A stretch of DNA of 37,375 bases from Marinomonas sp. TW1 (GTDB lineage: Bacteria; Pseudomonadota; Gammaproteobacteria; Pseudomonadales; Marinomonadaceae). The first letter of the stretch is position 1; every line of letters starts with the position of its first letter. Below the pieces are notes generated by a model, which worked only from the letters and a program-made list of their open reading frames with translations, did no database searches and was not told the DNA's origin. Of this stretch, positions 1 to 7,798 are shown one piece after another. The stretch is from contig NZ_JSEE01000023.1 of NCBI RefSeq assembly GCF_001625355.1, positions 1 to 37,375 of the forward strand, given 5' to 3'. A program made the position numbers and the translations under genes.

Positions 1-37
1 GTCTGGGGTGTGTAATTTGTTTTTAGAGCGAAAGAAA

Positions 38-58
38 GCGAGGCCTAGTCGGCCTCGC
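38..58 (-). terminator. Possible terminator downstream of yheV
   Basis: A perfect 8-bp stem (GCGAGGCC/GGCCTCGC) encloses a 5-nt loop. Read on the minus strand it is followed by TTTCTTTCGC, a broken T tract. It lies about 110 bp beyond the stop of the minus-strand yheV gene, so it could end the prlC-yheV transcript. The interrupted T run makes the call uncertain; it could equally serve a gene left of the window. Confidence 0.4.
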
Positions 59-76
59 ATGGTAAAGCAATCAAAG

Positions 77-97
77 ACGAGATATCCGGTATCTCGT
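77..97. repeat. Perfect hairpin, 8-bp stem
   Basis: ACGAGATA and TATCTCGT form a perfect stem around a TCCGG loop. There is no T tract on either side. It sits between the yheV stop and the GC-rich hairpin at 38-58 and may protect the 3' end of the transcript. The function is unknown. Confidence 0.45.
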
Positions 98-165
98 AAT
101 ACTGTTCCGCTTAAGTGAACAGCGTTAACTCATTGGAGTCCATTTTTCATCGATCTAAGCACTGA

Positions 166-426
166 CTAGTGTTTAGTGTCACCCGGATTAGGAATAAAAT
201 TAATCACCATTTCTTCTGCTTGTGGTGCACTGGCATGAGGCTGATTAACGCGAGTCACTAATTCTGGCGCTTGCGCCTGTACCTTAGTGGATTGCTCATC
301 CTGATAACCGCAAGCAACACATTCTCTGTGCTGCTTCTCTGCGTCGTCATCACGCCAAGCGCGAATCTTATCCATCTCATTGCAACGTGGGCAAACCGCG
401 CCAGCAATAAAGCGTTTTACTGTCAT
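166..426 (-). CDS. yheV: YheV family zinc-ribbon protein
   Basis: This 86-residue protein has the N-terminus typical of YheV (DUF2387): a RFIAGAVCP opening, then CPRC and CVAC pairs about 20 residues apart, which predict one zinc-binding ribbon. The second half is low in structure and ends in a short tail. The start ATG is preceded by GAGGACAT, a good ribosome-binding site. It lies 64 bp after prlC on the same strand; a prlC-yheV pair is common in gammaproteobacteria, so cotranscription is likely. The molecular role of the family is not established. The protein is longer than E. coli YheV because of the C-terminal extension. Confidence 0.85.
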   Translation of the reverse strand: MTVKRFIAGAVCPRCNEMDKIRAWRDDDAEKQHRECVACGYQDEQSTKVQAQAPELVTRVNQPHASAPQAEEMVINFIPNPGDTKH

Positions 427-490
427 GTTATGTCCTCATCAAAGCCACCGAAATGAACGCTAGGGCGGCTTAATGCTGCCTTATTTAAGA

Positions 491-2518
491 TTATGCGGCT
501 ATGCCACTGTGTCTTAACAATGCATCGGTGCTTGGTTCACGACCACGGAAGGCCGCAAATAATTCGGCAGCCGGTCGCGAACCACCATTCGCCAATATGG
601 TATCACGGAAGTGCGCGCCCGTATCTTGGTTAAAAATGCCATCTTCTTCAAATTTCGAAAACGCATCCGCCGACAAGACTTCGGCCCACTTGTAGCTGTA
701 GTAGCCCGCAGCATAACCACCCGCAAAGATATGCGAGAAACTGTTCTGGAAGCGGTTAAATTCAGGCGGAATGACCACAGCGACCGCATCACGAACTTGA
801 TCTAATATTGACTGAACCGAAACGCCGGCCTGATATTCTTTGTGCAATTTGAAATCAAACAATGAAAACTCCAACTGACGTACCATTTGCATGGCCGATT
901 GGAAGTTTTTCGCCGCCAGCATTTTATCTAACAGATCCTGTGGTAACGGTTCACCAGTTTCGTGATGACCGGCAATGTAGGCCAGTGCTTCTGGTTCATA
1001 ACACCAGTTTTCCATAAACTGACTGGGTAACTCTACCGCATCCCACGCTACGCCATTAATACCCGATACGGCCGATTCTTCGACCTGGGTCAGCATGTGA
1101 TGCAAACCGTGACCAAACTCATGGAACAAGGTGGTCACCTCGTCATGGGTTAACAAGGCCGCTTGCTCGCCAATTGGCGGCGTAAAGTTACACACCAAGT
1201 AGGCAACCGGTAATTGCAAACGCGCATCGCTCAGACGACGGCGAGTTCGACAAGCGTCCATCCAAGCACCACCACGTTTGCCTTCACGAGCATAAGGGTC
1301 TAGATAGAAACGAGCAATGTCGGTTCCTGCTTTGCTGATGGTGAAAAGTTTGACGTCTTGATGATAACGGTCAAAATCTTGCTCTTCACGAATGTCCACG
1401 GCGAACAAAGTTTGTGCCACGTGAAACAATCCAGACAAGACTTTGTTCATGGGAAAGTAAGGACGCAGCGCTTCTTGAGAAATACTGTACTTATGCTGAC
1501 GCAGTTTTTCTGCGTAATACATCATATCCCAAGCGTTTAACGCCTCCACGCCACTCTCTTCTTTAGCAAAGGCTTGTAGGTTCGCCAGATCCTGTTCTGC
1601 AGCAGGTTTAGATTTTTCCGCCAAGTCTTCCAAGAAGTCGATCACTTGCTGACCATTGTCCGCCATCTTAGTCGCAACCGACAGTTCCGCGTAATTTTCA
1701 AAGTCTAATATTTTTGCCATCTCGTGACGCAGAGCGAGAATTTCATCAATCAGAGGCGCGTTATCAAAGCTAGCATCTGCTTGATCAGACGCCCGAGTCG
1801 CAAACGCACGGTACATCTCTTCACGTAAGGCTGCGTTGTCTGAATAACTCATTACAGGCAAGTAAGAAGGGAAATCCAAGGTAAACAACCAACCCTCTTG
1901 TTCTTTTGCCTGTGCCATTTGTTTGGCTTGCGCTAACGCCGACTCTGGCAACCCAGCCAACTCACCTTCGTCGGTAATCAATTTACTCCAGGCTTGGGTG
2001 GCATCTAATACATGTTCACTAAACTGACTACTCAGCTCAGACAAACGCTGGCTGATTTCACCATAGCGTTGCTTCGCTTCGCCTTCTAGACCAACACCAG
2101 ACAATTCAAAGTCTCGTACAGCTTGTTTCAATGTCTCTTGTTGGGCGACGGATAAATTTACCGCATCTGGACTTTCTGCTAAGGATTTATAAGCTTGATA
2201 TAGGGCTTTGTTTTGCCCCAATTCTGTGTAGTACTGAGTCAATTTAGGTAGGCAAGCATTGTAGGCCGCACGCAATTCAGGAGTATTTTGCACCGCATTC
2301 AAATGGCTGATCGGTGACCAAAAATTATTCAAATCGTCATCCAACTGATCCAACGGCAATACCAGACTTTCCCAACTCGGGTTTTGGTTCGCTTCCACAC
2401 AGGCATCAATTTGTTCTTTGTTGTGCGCTAAAATCGCGTCTAGATCCCGTTCTATACGAGACACTTCCACACCAGAGAAGTTCGGTAAACTCGTCGCATC
2501 CCACACGGATTGAGACAT
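491..2518 (-). CDS. prlC: Oligopeptidase A (M3 zinc metallopeptidase)
   Basis: PrlC is a cytoplasmic M3 endopeptidase that degrades short peptides, including cleaved signal peptides. The HEFGH zinc motif begins at residue 466 and is followed by the conserved ESAVSGINGVAWDAVELPSQ-type helix carrying the third ligand. The length of 675 residues matches the family (about 680). I chose the ATG at 2518 (MSQSVWDAT). A reading frame can be extended to a TTG at 2593, but that codon has no ribosome-binding site and lies only about 12 nt from the predicted transcription start, whereas 2518 has AAAAGGA upstream. The gene is divergent from the carbonic-anhydrase gene and followed by yheV. Confidence 0.95.
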   Translation of the reverse strand: MSQSVWDATSLPNFSGVEVSRIERDLDAILAHNKEQIDACVEANQNPSWESLVLPLDQLDDDLNNFWSPISHLNAVQNTPELRAAYNACLPKLTQYYTELGQNKALYQAYKSLAESPDAVNLSVAQQETLKQAVRDFELSGVGLEGEAKQRYGEISQRLSELSSQFSEHVLDATQAWSKLITDEGELAGLPESALAQAKQMAQAKEQEGWLFTLDFPSYLPVMSYSDNAALREEMYRAFATRASDQADASFDNAPLIDEILALRHEMAKILDFENYAELSVATKMADNGQQVIDFLEDLAEKSKPAAEQDLANLQAFAKEESGVEALNAWDMMYYAEKLRQHKYSISQEALRPYFPMNKVLSGLFHVAQTLFAVDIREEQDFDRYHQDVKLFTISKAGTDIARFYLDPYAREGKRGGAWMDACRTRRRLSDARLQLPVAYLVCNFTPPIGEQAALLTHDEVTTLFHEFGHGLHHMLTQVEESAVSGINGVAWDAVELPSQFMENWCYEPEALAYIAGHHETGEPLPQDLLDKMLAAKNFQSAMQMVRQLEFSLFDFKLHKEYQAGVSVQSILDQVRDAVAVVIPPEFNRFQNSFSHIFAGGYAAGYYSYKWAEVLSADAFSKFEEDGIFNQDTGAHFRDTILANGGSRPAAELFAAFRGREPSTDALLRHSGIAA

Positions 2519-2611
2519 ATCATGGTATCCTTTTAACAATGTAATTAGGCCTTCGACTGAGGGAGAACGTCCTCTTTCAGCGATAAGGTACAAATAAAAC
2601 TAATGCTTAAT

Positions 2612-2639
2612 AAGATAGGTAGTCTTTTGCTTTTTTCAA
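2612..2639 (-). promoter_or_regulatory. Predicted sigma-70 promoter of prlC
   Basis: On the minus strand TTGAAA (5/6 to the -35 consensus) and TATCTT (4/6 to the -10) are separated by 16 bp. This predicts a leader of roughly 85 nt before the chosen prlC start and argues against the longer frame. Confidence 0.5.
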
Positions 2640-2705
2640 TGCATAGAAGACGATTGCCTTAATAGTTACCTTGATTATGCAAGTTATGTACGTAGGAGTG
2701 AGCAA

Positions 2706-3254
2706 ATGGTGATGAAATCTTTTCGTGGCAATACGCCACAATTAGGTGAGCGAGTTTGGGTTGATGACCATGCCGTGGTCATTGGTGATGTGATCATTGG
2801 CGACGACAGTTCAGTTTGGCCTTTGGTGGCCATCCGAGGGGATATGCACCGTATTCGTATTGGTAAGCGCACCAGCATTCAGGATAACTCATGCCTTCAT
2901 ATCACCCACGCCAGCACTTATAAACCCGAAGGTCACCCGCTCACCATTGGTGATGACGTCACCGTCGGTCATATGGCTATGTTACATGGCTGTACCATTG
3001 GCAGCCGAGTCTTGGTCGGCATGGGCACCACGATTCTGGATGGCGCCATTATTGAAGATGAAGTCATTATTGGCGCAGGTTCTCTAGTACCGCCGGGGAA
3101 GGTCTTGGAGTCTGGATTTATGTATATGGGCTCACCTGTGAAACAAATCCGCCCTCTTAAGGTCAAAGAAATTGAGTACTTTCAATACGCTGGCCTAAAC
3201 TACGTTAAATTAAAAGACGAATACTTGGCCGAAGCGAAACAAGCTGCAAAATAA
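2706..3254 (+). CDS. yrdA: Gamma carbonic anhydrase family protein (YrdA-like)
   Basis: The protein has a left-handed beta-helix made of hexapeptide repeats (IGDVIIGDDSSVWP, TIGDDVTVGHM and similar), typical of gamma-class carbonic anhydrases. Potential zinc ligands are the histidines of LHITHASTY and of GHMAMLHGC, in the family spacing. The C-terminus (YMGSPVKQIRPLK, then NYVKLKDEYL) is very close to recalled E. coli YrdA. The length is 182 residues. The start could also be the ATG two codons further in; a GAGTGAG ribosome-binding site lies about 6 nt before the first ATG. True carbonic anhydrase activity of YrdA-type proteins is uncertain. Confidence 0.92.
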   Translation: MVMKSFRGNTPQLGERVWVDDHAVVIGDVIIGDDSSVWPLVAIRGDMHRIRIGKRTSIQDNSCLHITHASTYKPEGHPLTIGDDVTVGHMAMLHGCTIGSRVLVGMGTTILDGAIIEDEVIIGAGSLVPPGKVLESGFMYMGSPVKQIRPLKVKEIEYFQYAGLNYVKLKDEYLAEAKQAAK

Positions 3255-3278
3255 AGCGATTGATAAATCTGCTAAACT

Positions 3279-3306
3279 TGTAAGAAATGTGAATTAACCA
3301 CGTCTA
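3279..3306 (+). promoter_or_regulatory. Candidate ECF-sigma promoter of the sigma gene
   Basis: TGTAAG (3279-3284) and CGTCTA (3301-3306) are separated by 16 bp, the geometry of ECF-type promoters with a CGTC -10 element. A matching TGTAAG/CGTCAA pair precedes the DUF2282 gene, which suggests that the sigma factor recognises both. Leader length to the ATG is about 20 nt. Confidence 0.6.
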
Positions 3307-3329
3307 ATAGCTACGGAAAAGAGGTTGAA

Positions 3330-3965
3330 ATGATTGAGGCAAACCCTTCGTTAAGTGCATCTGAGGCGCCAAATGCGGCCTTGTTTTATGATCAGGAGTT
3401 CATGGAATCTCTACGTAGCCAAATGGTGAAGTTCGCTACATTACAGGTTCAAGATGCCCAGTTAGCAGAGGACGCCGTGCAAGAAGCCATGCTGTCTGCC
3501 TACCAAAATATTGACAAATTTGGTCGTCAGGCCGCATTGAAAACTTGGGTGTTTTCGATTCTAAAAAATAAGCTCATTGACTTGTTACGGAAAGAAAAAC
3601 GCACCACAGTCGCCAGTCAGCTAGAGAACGGACCTAATTTGCAAGGTGATGCGCTTATGGATCATTTATTCAAAGAAAATGGTCACTGGCAAAAAAGTGA
3701 GCGTCCGCAGAAATGGGATGATCCTGATCATGGCGTGGAAAACGAGCACTTTTGGCGGGTATTCGATGCTTGTCTGACGGCTTTGCCAGAAAAGTATGGT
3801 CGATTTTTTATGATGCGTGAATTTTTAGAAATGGCCACACCAGAAATTTGTCACAACGAAGACATCAGTGTCTCCAGTCTCAATGTCACCTTATACCGTG
3901 CCCGTTTGCGCTTGCGTGAATGTTTAGAAGATAACTGGTATCAGGCAAAGGAGTCTGGATCATGA
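3330..3965 (+). CDS. ECF RNA polymerase sigma factor
   Basis: This 211-residue sigma-70 family protein has region 2 at about residues 25-90 (AEDAVQEAMLSAYQNIDKF and TWVFSILKNKLIDLLRKEKR) and region 4 at about 150-205. The linker between them is long for an ECF factor. AAAAGAGG gives a strong ribosome-binding site. Its stop overlaps the start of an HxxxCxxC anti-sigma gene, and DUF2282/DUF692/DUF2063/DoxX genes follow. Similar arrangements are known for Neisseria sigma-E with MseR, for Caulobacter SigF and for the Cupriavidus gig (gold-induced) genes. By analogy it should answer copper, other soft metals or oxidants. Confidence 0.9.
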   Translation: MIEANPSLSASEAPNAALFYDQEFMESLRSQMVKFATLQVQDAQLAEDAVQEAMLSAYQNIDKFGRQAALKTWVFSILKNKLIDLLRKEKRTTVASQLENGPNLQGDALMDHLFKENGHWQKSERPQKWDDPDHGVENEHFWRVFDACLTALPEKYGRFFMMREFLEMATPEICHNEDISVSSLNVTLYRARLRLRECLEDNWYQAKESGS

Positions 3966-4156
3966 TGAATTGCAAAGAGGCCACACAACTTTTATCGGAA
4001 AAACTCGACAGACCATTGGATACGAAAGAAAAAGTCATGCTGGGAGTTCATACTGCTATGTGTTCATCTTGCAAACAGTTTGGCAGGCAGATGGAAGACA
4101 TTCGCAGCCTTGCTAAACAATACTCAAAAGGTAAGCAAACAGAAGAAAAAAAATAA
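3962..4156 (+). CDS. Zinc-binding anti-sigma factor (MseR-like)
   Basis: This small 64-residue protein contains H30-x3-C34-x2-C37 (HTAMCSSC), the zinc anti-sigma signature, plus Cys4 near the N-terminus as a likely extra ligand. It has no membrane segment, so it would act in the cytoplasm by holding the upstream sigma factor. The two genes overlap within ATGATGA; the start may be either of two adjacent ATG codons. It resembles recalled Neisseria MseR, whose zinc site is oxidant-sensitive. That similarity is from memory and not aligned. Confidence 0.85.
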   Translation: MMNCKEATQLLSEKLDRPLDTKEKVMLGVHTAMCSSCKQFGRQMEDIRSLAKQYSKGKQTEEKK

Positions 4157-4170
4157 TTTTGTGTTTCGAG

Positions 4171-4199
4171 TGTAAGAAATAAAAAGCCGTCTACGTCAA
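4171..4199 (+). promoter_or_regulatory. Candidate ECF-sigma promoter of the bufferin operon
   Basis: TGTAAG (4171-4176) is followed after 17 bp by CGTCAA (4194-4199); the 10 bases TGTAAGAAAT are identical to those upstream of the sigma gene. It lies in the gap between the anti-sigma gene and the DUF2282 gene. The spacer is one base longer than in the other copy, and an overlapping CGTCTA makes the exact -10 ambiguous. Confidence 0.55.
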
Positions 4200-4255
4200 A
4201 ACACTGTAACCCAAAGACATGTGTCTTTTTAACAACAAACTATGAGGCTCTAACA

Positions 4256-4531
4256 ATGAAAAATTCAACTGCTACATTATCTGTTGCGCTAGGTACAGCC
4301 ATTGCTCTTTCTGCTGTAGCGATGCCAGCTCAAGCGGCGAGTAAAGAAAAATGCTACGGCGTGGCATTGGCAGGTCAAAATGACTGTGCAGCAGGTCCTG
4401 GTACTTCTTGTGCAGGCACCTCTAAAACAGACTACCAATCAAATGCTTGGAAGCTAGTTCCAGCAGGTACTTGTAATGATATGGAATCTAAAACCTCCTC
4501 AACAGGCCATGGTCAATTAAAAGCATTTTAA
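4256..4531 (+). CDS. bufA1: DUF2282 bufferin-type metallophore precursor
   Basis: This 91-residue precursor has a signal peptide ending near AQA27 and a mature part with four cysteines (C33, C44, C52, C73) in the family motifs [18 protein letters not shown] and GTC. DUF2282 proteins are ribosomally made peptides whose cysteines are modified by the adjacent DUF692/DUF2063 pair and which bind copper in the periplasm (bufferins; also GigP in Cupriavidus). It is preceded by its own ECF-type promoter and followed after 15 bp by the modifying enzyme. Which cysteines are modified cannot be told from sequence. Confidence 0.88.
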   Translation: MKNSTATLSVALGTAIALSAVAMPAQAASKEKCYGVALAGQNDCAAGPGTSCAGTSKTDYQSNAWKLVPAGTCNDMESKTSSTGHGQLKAF

Positions 4532-4546
4532 TCGACGTTATTTATC

Positions 4547-5455
4547 ATGACCACTTCGTTGCTAAACGAGACTCAAGCAAAACAAGAAGAGCAATTTTCC
4601 GCTTCTTGTTTTGTGTCTCACTCTGGCGTCAGTCTCAAGCCCGCCTATTATCAGACCATTTTAGAAAATCGCCCAACGACAGGCTTTTTTGAAATACATG
4701 CTGAAAACTATCTTAGCCAAGGTGGCCCTGCGGCCTATTTTTTACGCCAAATCCGTCAACATTACGACATGACTATCCATGGCGTTGGTCTATCAATTGG
4801 TGGTGAAAACCACCTCGATATTGAGCATCTAAACAAAGTCGCACAACTTGTCGAAGAGATTCAACCAGCCTATTTTTCTGAACACCTAGCTTGGTCGACT
4901 CATGACCAACACTTTTATAACGATTTACTGCCCATTCGTTATGACAAAGACAGTTTAGATCGAGTTTGTCAGCACATAGACCAAGTTCAGACTCAAATGA
5001 AGCAACCGATTTTAATAGAAAACCCGTCGGCCTATTTGACGTTTGCTGACAGCGACTTCAGCGAAACCGATTTCCTTAGGGAAATGGTAAAACGCACTGG
5101 CTGTGGTCTATTACTGGACATTAATAATGTCGAAGTATCGTGTTTTAATCAGGGCAAAAAAGCGATCGATTATCTTGAAAATTTCCCATTAGAAGCCGTT
5201 AAGCAGATTCATTTGGCCGGTCATACATTGGACGACAACCCTGTCGTTGCTTTAAAAATAGACAGCCATGATGAAGCGGTTAGCCAAGACGTTTGGTCCT
5301 TGTATCAATATACCTTACAACGACTCGGTGATTGCCCTACACTCATCGAGCGAGATGGCAATTTACCCGAATTGGTGGAATTGCTAGCGGAAGCAGAATT
5401 TGCCGATCGCATTCGACATGCGGTAAAACAGGGAGGGCTGGTGAATGCATCGTGA
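4547..5455 (+). CDS. bufB: DUF692 multinuclear iron oxidative enzyme (MNIO)
   Basis: The DUF692 TIM-barrel family contains multinuclear non-heme iron enzymes (MbnB, BufB) that oxidise cysteine residues of a precursor peptide. Family marks seen are GVGLSIGG near residue 80, ILIENPSAYL near 160, LLLDINNVEVSC near 190, and QIHLAGH near 220, which supply the expected His/Glu/Asp/Asn iron ligands. The length of 302 residues is slightly longer than the usual 270-290 because of the N-terminus. It overlaps the next gene by 11 nt. The substrate is almost certainly the DUF2282 peptide upstream. Confidence 0.9.
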   Translation: MTTSLLNETQAKQEEQFSASCFVSHSGVSLKPAYYQTILENRPTTGFFEIHAENYLSQGGPAAYFLRQIRQHYDMTIHGVGLSIGGENHLDIEHLNKVAQLVEEIQPAYFSEHLAWSTHDQHFYNDLLPIRYDKDSLDRVCQHIDQVQTQMKQPILIENPSAYLTFADSDFSETDFLREMVKRTGCGLLLDINNVEVSCFNQGKKAIDYLENFPLEAVKQIHLAGHTLDDNPVVALKIDSHDEAVSQDVWSLYQYTLQRLGDCPTLIERDGNLPELVELLAEAEFADRIRHAVKQGGLVNAS

Positions 5456-6194
5456 TTTTATCCAAGCCTTACTTTCACAGGACAAGAGCCTTCTCTACCC
5501 TCTACTCAAAGGCGAAGCAACAGAGAAAGCCGTACGTTTTCAAGTCTATCAAAATAATATGGTGGTATCGCTACAGGATGCCTTGGCGGATATTTTCCCA
5601 ATCACTCAACGACTCGTTGGTGAGACTTTTTTTCGCGCCATGGCTCGGGAGTTTTTACTTCAGCAGCCCCCTACGTCGCCGATCATCAGTGAGTATGGTG
5701 CACACTTTTCAGATTTTATTAGACACTTCGAGCCAGCTCAAAGTGTCGGCTTTCTGCCGGATGTGGCCAGCTTAGAATACCAATTACTGCAACTCACCCA
5801 CGCCGCTGAAGTCAATACATTAGATCACCAGTCCATTGCGACAACCTTTGATAAAACACCAGACCCAAGCCAGCTGCTGATTGAACTCACCCCAAACTGC
5901 CAGCTTTTACACGCCCCTTTCGCGATTGGCTCTTTAATGCTTGCGAATCAACAGAATGTCTCAAGTGATCACATTGATATCAACGAAAGTGAGTACATAC
6001 TTCTTCACAAACACTTTTTATACGCTAAGCTTAGTGTTATCTCATTTGATCAAGCCTGTTTTATCAAGGCCTTACAACAAGGCACAACTTTAGCGAACGC
6101 CGTCCCTGAATCAGACGACTTTGATCTCGGTGGCAGCCTAGCCAAACTCATTGAATGGAAACTCATTCGCAATATTGCTCTGATGACTGACTAA
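5445..6194 (+). CDS. bufC: DUF2063 partner protein of the MNIO enzyme
   Basis: This 249-residue protein has the N-terminal DUF2063 pattern: a helical segment with VYQNNMVVSLQDAL near residue 35, then FPITQRLVGETFFRAMAREFL. DUF2063/BufC proteins recognise the leader or core of the DUF2282 precursor and present it to the DUF692 enzyme, as MbnC does for MbnB. No signal peptide or membrane segment is seen, so the modification should occur in the cytoplasm before export of the precursor. Translation is probably coupled through the overlap with the preceding gene. Confidence 0.87.
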   Translation: MHRDFIQALLSQDKSLLYPLLKGEATEKAVRFQVYQNNMVVSLQDALADIFPITQRLVGETFFRAMAREFLLQQPPTSPIISEYGAHFSDFIRHFEPAQSVGFLPDVASLEYQLLQLTHAAEVNTLDHQSIATTFDKTPDPSQLLIELTPNCQLLHAPFAIGSLMLANQQNVSSDHIDINESEYILLHKHFLYAKLSVISFDQACFIKALQQGTTLANAVPESDDFDLGGSLAKLIEWKLIRNIALMTD

Positions 6195-6207
6195 GAGAAA
6201 CCACGCT

Positions 6208-6678
6208 ATGCTATCGAGATTATTTAACATGGTTGAGACAACCTTAAAGAACATCCCAGAATCGCTGATTCTATTCATCGCGCGCTTTTCCTTGGCAGCG
6301 GTCTTCTGGTTATCGGCCCAAACAAAAATAGATGGCTTTGCGGTTAACTTTCTCACCATGCAATTTCAACTCGGGTGGCCACAGATCACCGATACAACCT
6401 ATTTCTTATTCGAACATGAGTACGCTTTGCCATTGTTACCGCCAGTCTTTGCGGCGATAACAGCAACCCTAGCGGAACACGTGCTCGCCGTGTTGGTTCT
6501 GATCGGCTTCCTAACCCGCTATGCGGCACTCGGGTTGGCTTTGATGACCTTGGTGATTCAACTCTTTGTGTATCCAGATGCCTATGCCACACATGGTACT
6601 TGGCTCGCTATTAGCCTGTTATTGATGCGCCAAGGGGCTGGTAAGTTTTCACTTGATCAACTTAGACGCCCGATATAA
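6208..6678 (+). CDS. DoxX family membrane protein
   Basis: This 156-residue protein has about four membrane helices (near 20-40, 70-95, 98-115 and 120-140) and DoxX-type features, including FIARFSLAAVFWLSAQTKI at the first helix. It lies 13 bp after bufC and completes the sigma/anti-sigma/bufA-B-C operon, the same position as gigT in Cupriavidus. DoxX proteins may feed or shield redox reactions at the membrane; the role here is not known. No clear terminator is visible between its stop and the convergent heme oxygenase gene. Confidence 0.85.
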   Translation: MLSRLFNMVETTLKNIPESLILFIARFSLAAVFWLSAQTKIDGFAVNFLTMQFQLGWPQITDTTYFLFEHEYALPLLPPVFAAITATLAEHVLAVLVLIGFLTRYAALGLALMTLVIQLFVYPDAYATHGTWLAISLLLMRQGAGKFSLDQLRRPI

Positions 6679-6719
6679 ACCGCTTACACAGTGCTATTTG
6701 GACGCCTTATCAGTGAGTC

Positions 6720-7307
6720 TTAGGCTAAGCTTTTTAATGTTTTCTTGTAGAATGCAAAGGCCTCTGTTGCTCCCTTAACGGCTTCCATCTCTTGCTCTTC
6801 TGTCAGATTCAAGGCATCAAGTTGAGCAACAAATTTACGCCAATGTGGTGCTCGTCCTTCGGGATGTGCCGCTAAATGTTTAGCACCGTGCTCCGCATCA
6901 AAGTTGAGTTTCTGCGTTTCTTTATATAGAAAAGCAGCGCCAATATTGGAACCTTCGGCACAATACAACCATCCAATCGCTTGGAATAGATTAGGCACAG
7001 TCGCAATTTGATCAGGCGAAACATTGGCTTCCATTTGCAAGTCTTTTAGATCGGACTCTACCGCTGACAATCTAGGCAAATCGGCTAAACCAGGAAACCA
7101 TTCTTGCAAATCGTCATTTTGATAAAAAGGCGCAACACTTAAATGGAATATGTGTTGAAGACGCAGAAATTTTGCATAGTTTGCGTTGTTCAAAAAAGGC
7201 TCAGATTGCATCACAAGTTGATCAACACTGTCGTGATTGGTTCTGGTTGAGTATTTCAGTTTTTTGGCAAAGCTTAAGGTTTCTGCTTCTTCTTGAATGG
7301 TTTTCAT
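6720..7307 (-). CDS. hemO: Biliverdin-producing heme oxygenase
   Basis: This bacterial heme oxygenase opens heme to biliverdin, iron and CO. H25 in STRTNHDSVD is the expected proximal heme ligand, and the distal-helix motif GWLYCAEGSNIGAAFL is intact. The C-terminal HWRKFVAQLDALNL segment closely resembles recalled Neisseria HemO. I chose the ATG at 7307 because GAGGTG lies just upstream, although the frame opens further to 7361; this gives 195 residues, normal for the family. It is the last gene of the long minus-strand Tad transcription unit, 83 bp after the DUF454 gene. Iron regulation is expected but no convincing Fur box lies directly before it. Confidence 0.92.
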   Translation of the reverse strand: MKTIQEEAETLSFAKKLKYSTRTNHDSVDQLVMQSEPFLNNANYAKFLRLQHIFHLSVAPFYQNDDLQEWFPGLADLPRLSAVESDLKDLQMEANVSPDQIATVPNLFQAIGWLYCAEGSNIGAAFLYKETQKLNFDAEHGAKHLAAHPEGRAPHWRKFVAQLDALNLTEEQEMEAVKGATEAFAFYKKTLKSLA

Positions 7308-7390
7308 TTTACACCTCATTCGTGTTTGAATATCTTCAAATGATAAAAACGACGCCATCAAAAAGCCATGATCTTTATATTAAGAAAAAC

Positions 7391-7789
7391 TCACAATTCT
7401 TTATCGGTATTAAGTCGGCTTGGACGCGACCAGACTAAAATAAAGCTAATGGAAATACCAAACAAAGCAAAAGCCACAAGATATAGATTAATGTCACTGT
7501 AAAGTAAGAAGAAAACGCATAACAGCATACTAATAGATGAAAATATCTTGTTATTAAGTGATATCACTTTTCCATTCTTCCAGTTATGTAAAACAGGTCC
7601 CGTCAATCGGTTGGTATGTAAAAAAGCATGAATTCTAGGAGAGCCTTTTGCCGAAGACCAAGCGCATAATAAAACAAATTCCGTGGCCGGAAAGCCTGGA
7701 GTAATGACACCAAAAATCGCTAGCCCTAAACTCACGACAGCAATGATTTGGTAAATGAAATTTTTACTTTTTTCCAACACTTTTCCCAT
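7391..7789 (-). CDS. DUF454 (YbaN-like) inner-membrane protein
   Basis: This 132-residue protein shows the DUF454/YbaN pattern: a helix ending in GVITPGFPATEFVLLCAWSS, then KGSPRIHAFLHTNRLTGPVL and a DW-like NWKNGK segment, then two more membrane helices. AAGGATGA precedes the ATG, overlapping the stop of the TadE/F gene only 9 bp away, so it belongs to the Tad transcription unit. DUF454 genes often sit beside heme-uptake or heme oxygenase genes, which fits the hemO gene downstream. The biochemical role is unknown. Confidence 0.82.
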   Translation of the reverse strand: MGKVLEKSKNFIYQIIAVVSLGLAIFGVITPGFPATEFVLLCAWSSAKGSPRIHAFLHTNRLTGPVLHNWKNGKVISLNNKIFSSISMLLCVFFLLYSDINLYLVAFALFGISISFILVWSRPSRLNTDKEL

Positions 7790-7798
7790 TCATCCTTA

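Noticed and set aside
2519..2593. 25-codon N-terminal extension of prlC to a TTG
   Set aside because: No ribosome-binding site, almost no leader after the predicted promoter, and the family begins at the ATG at 2518.
4205..4230. TGTAACCC as a -35 element for the DUF2282 gene
   Set aside because: No CGTC-like -10 at 16-17 bp; the TGTAAG/CGTCAA pair just upstream fits better and repeats before the sigma gene.
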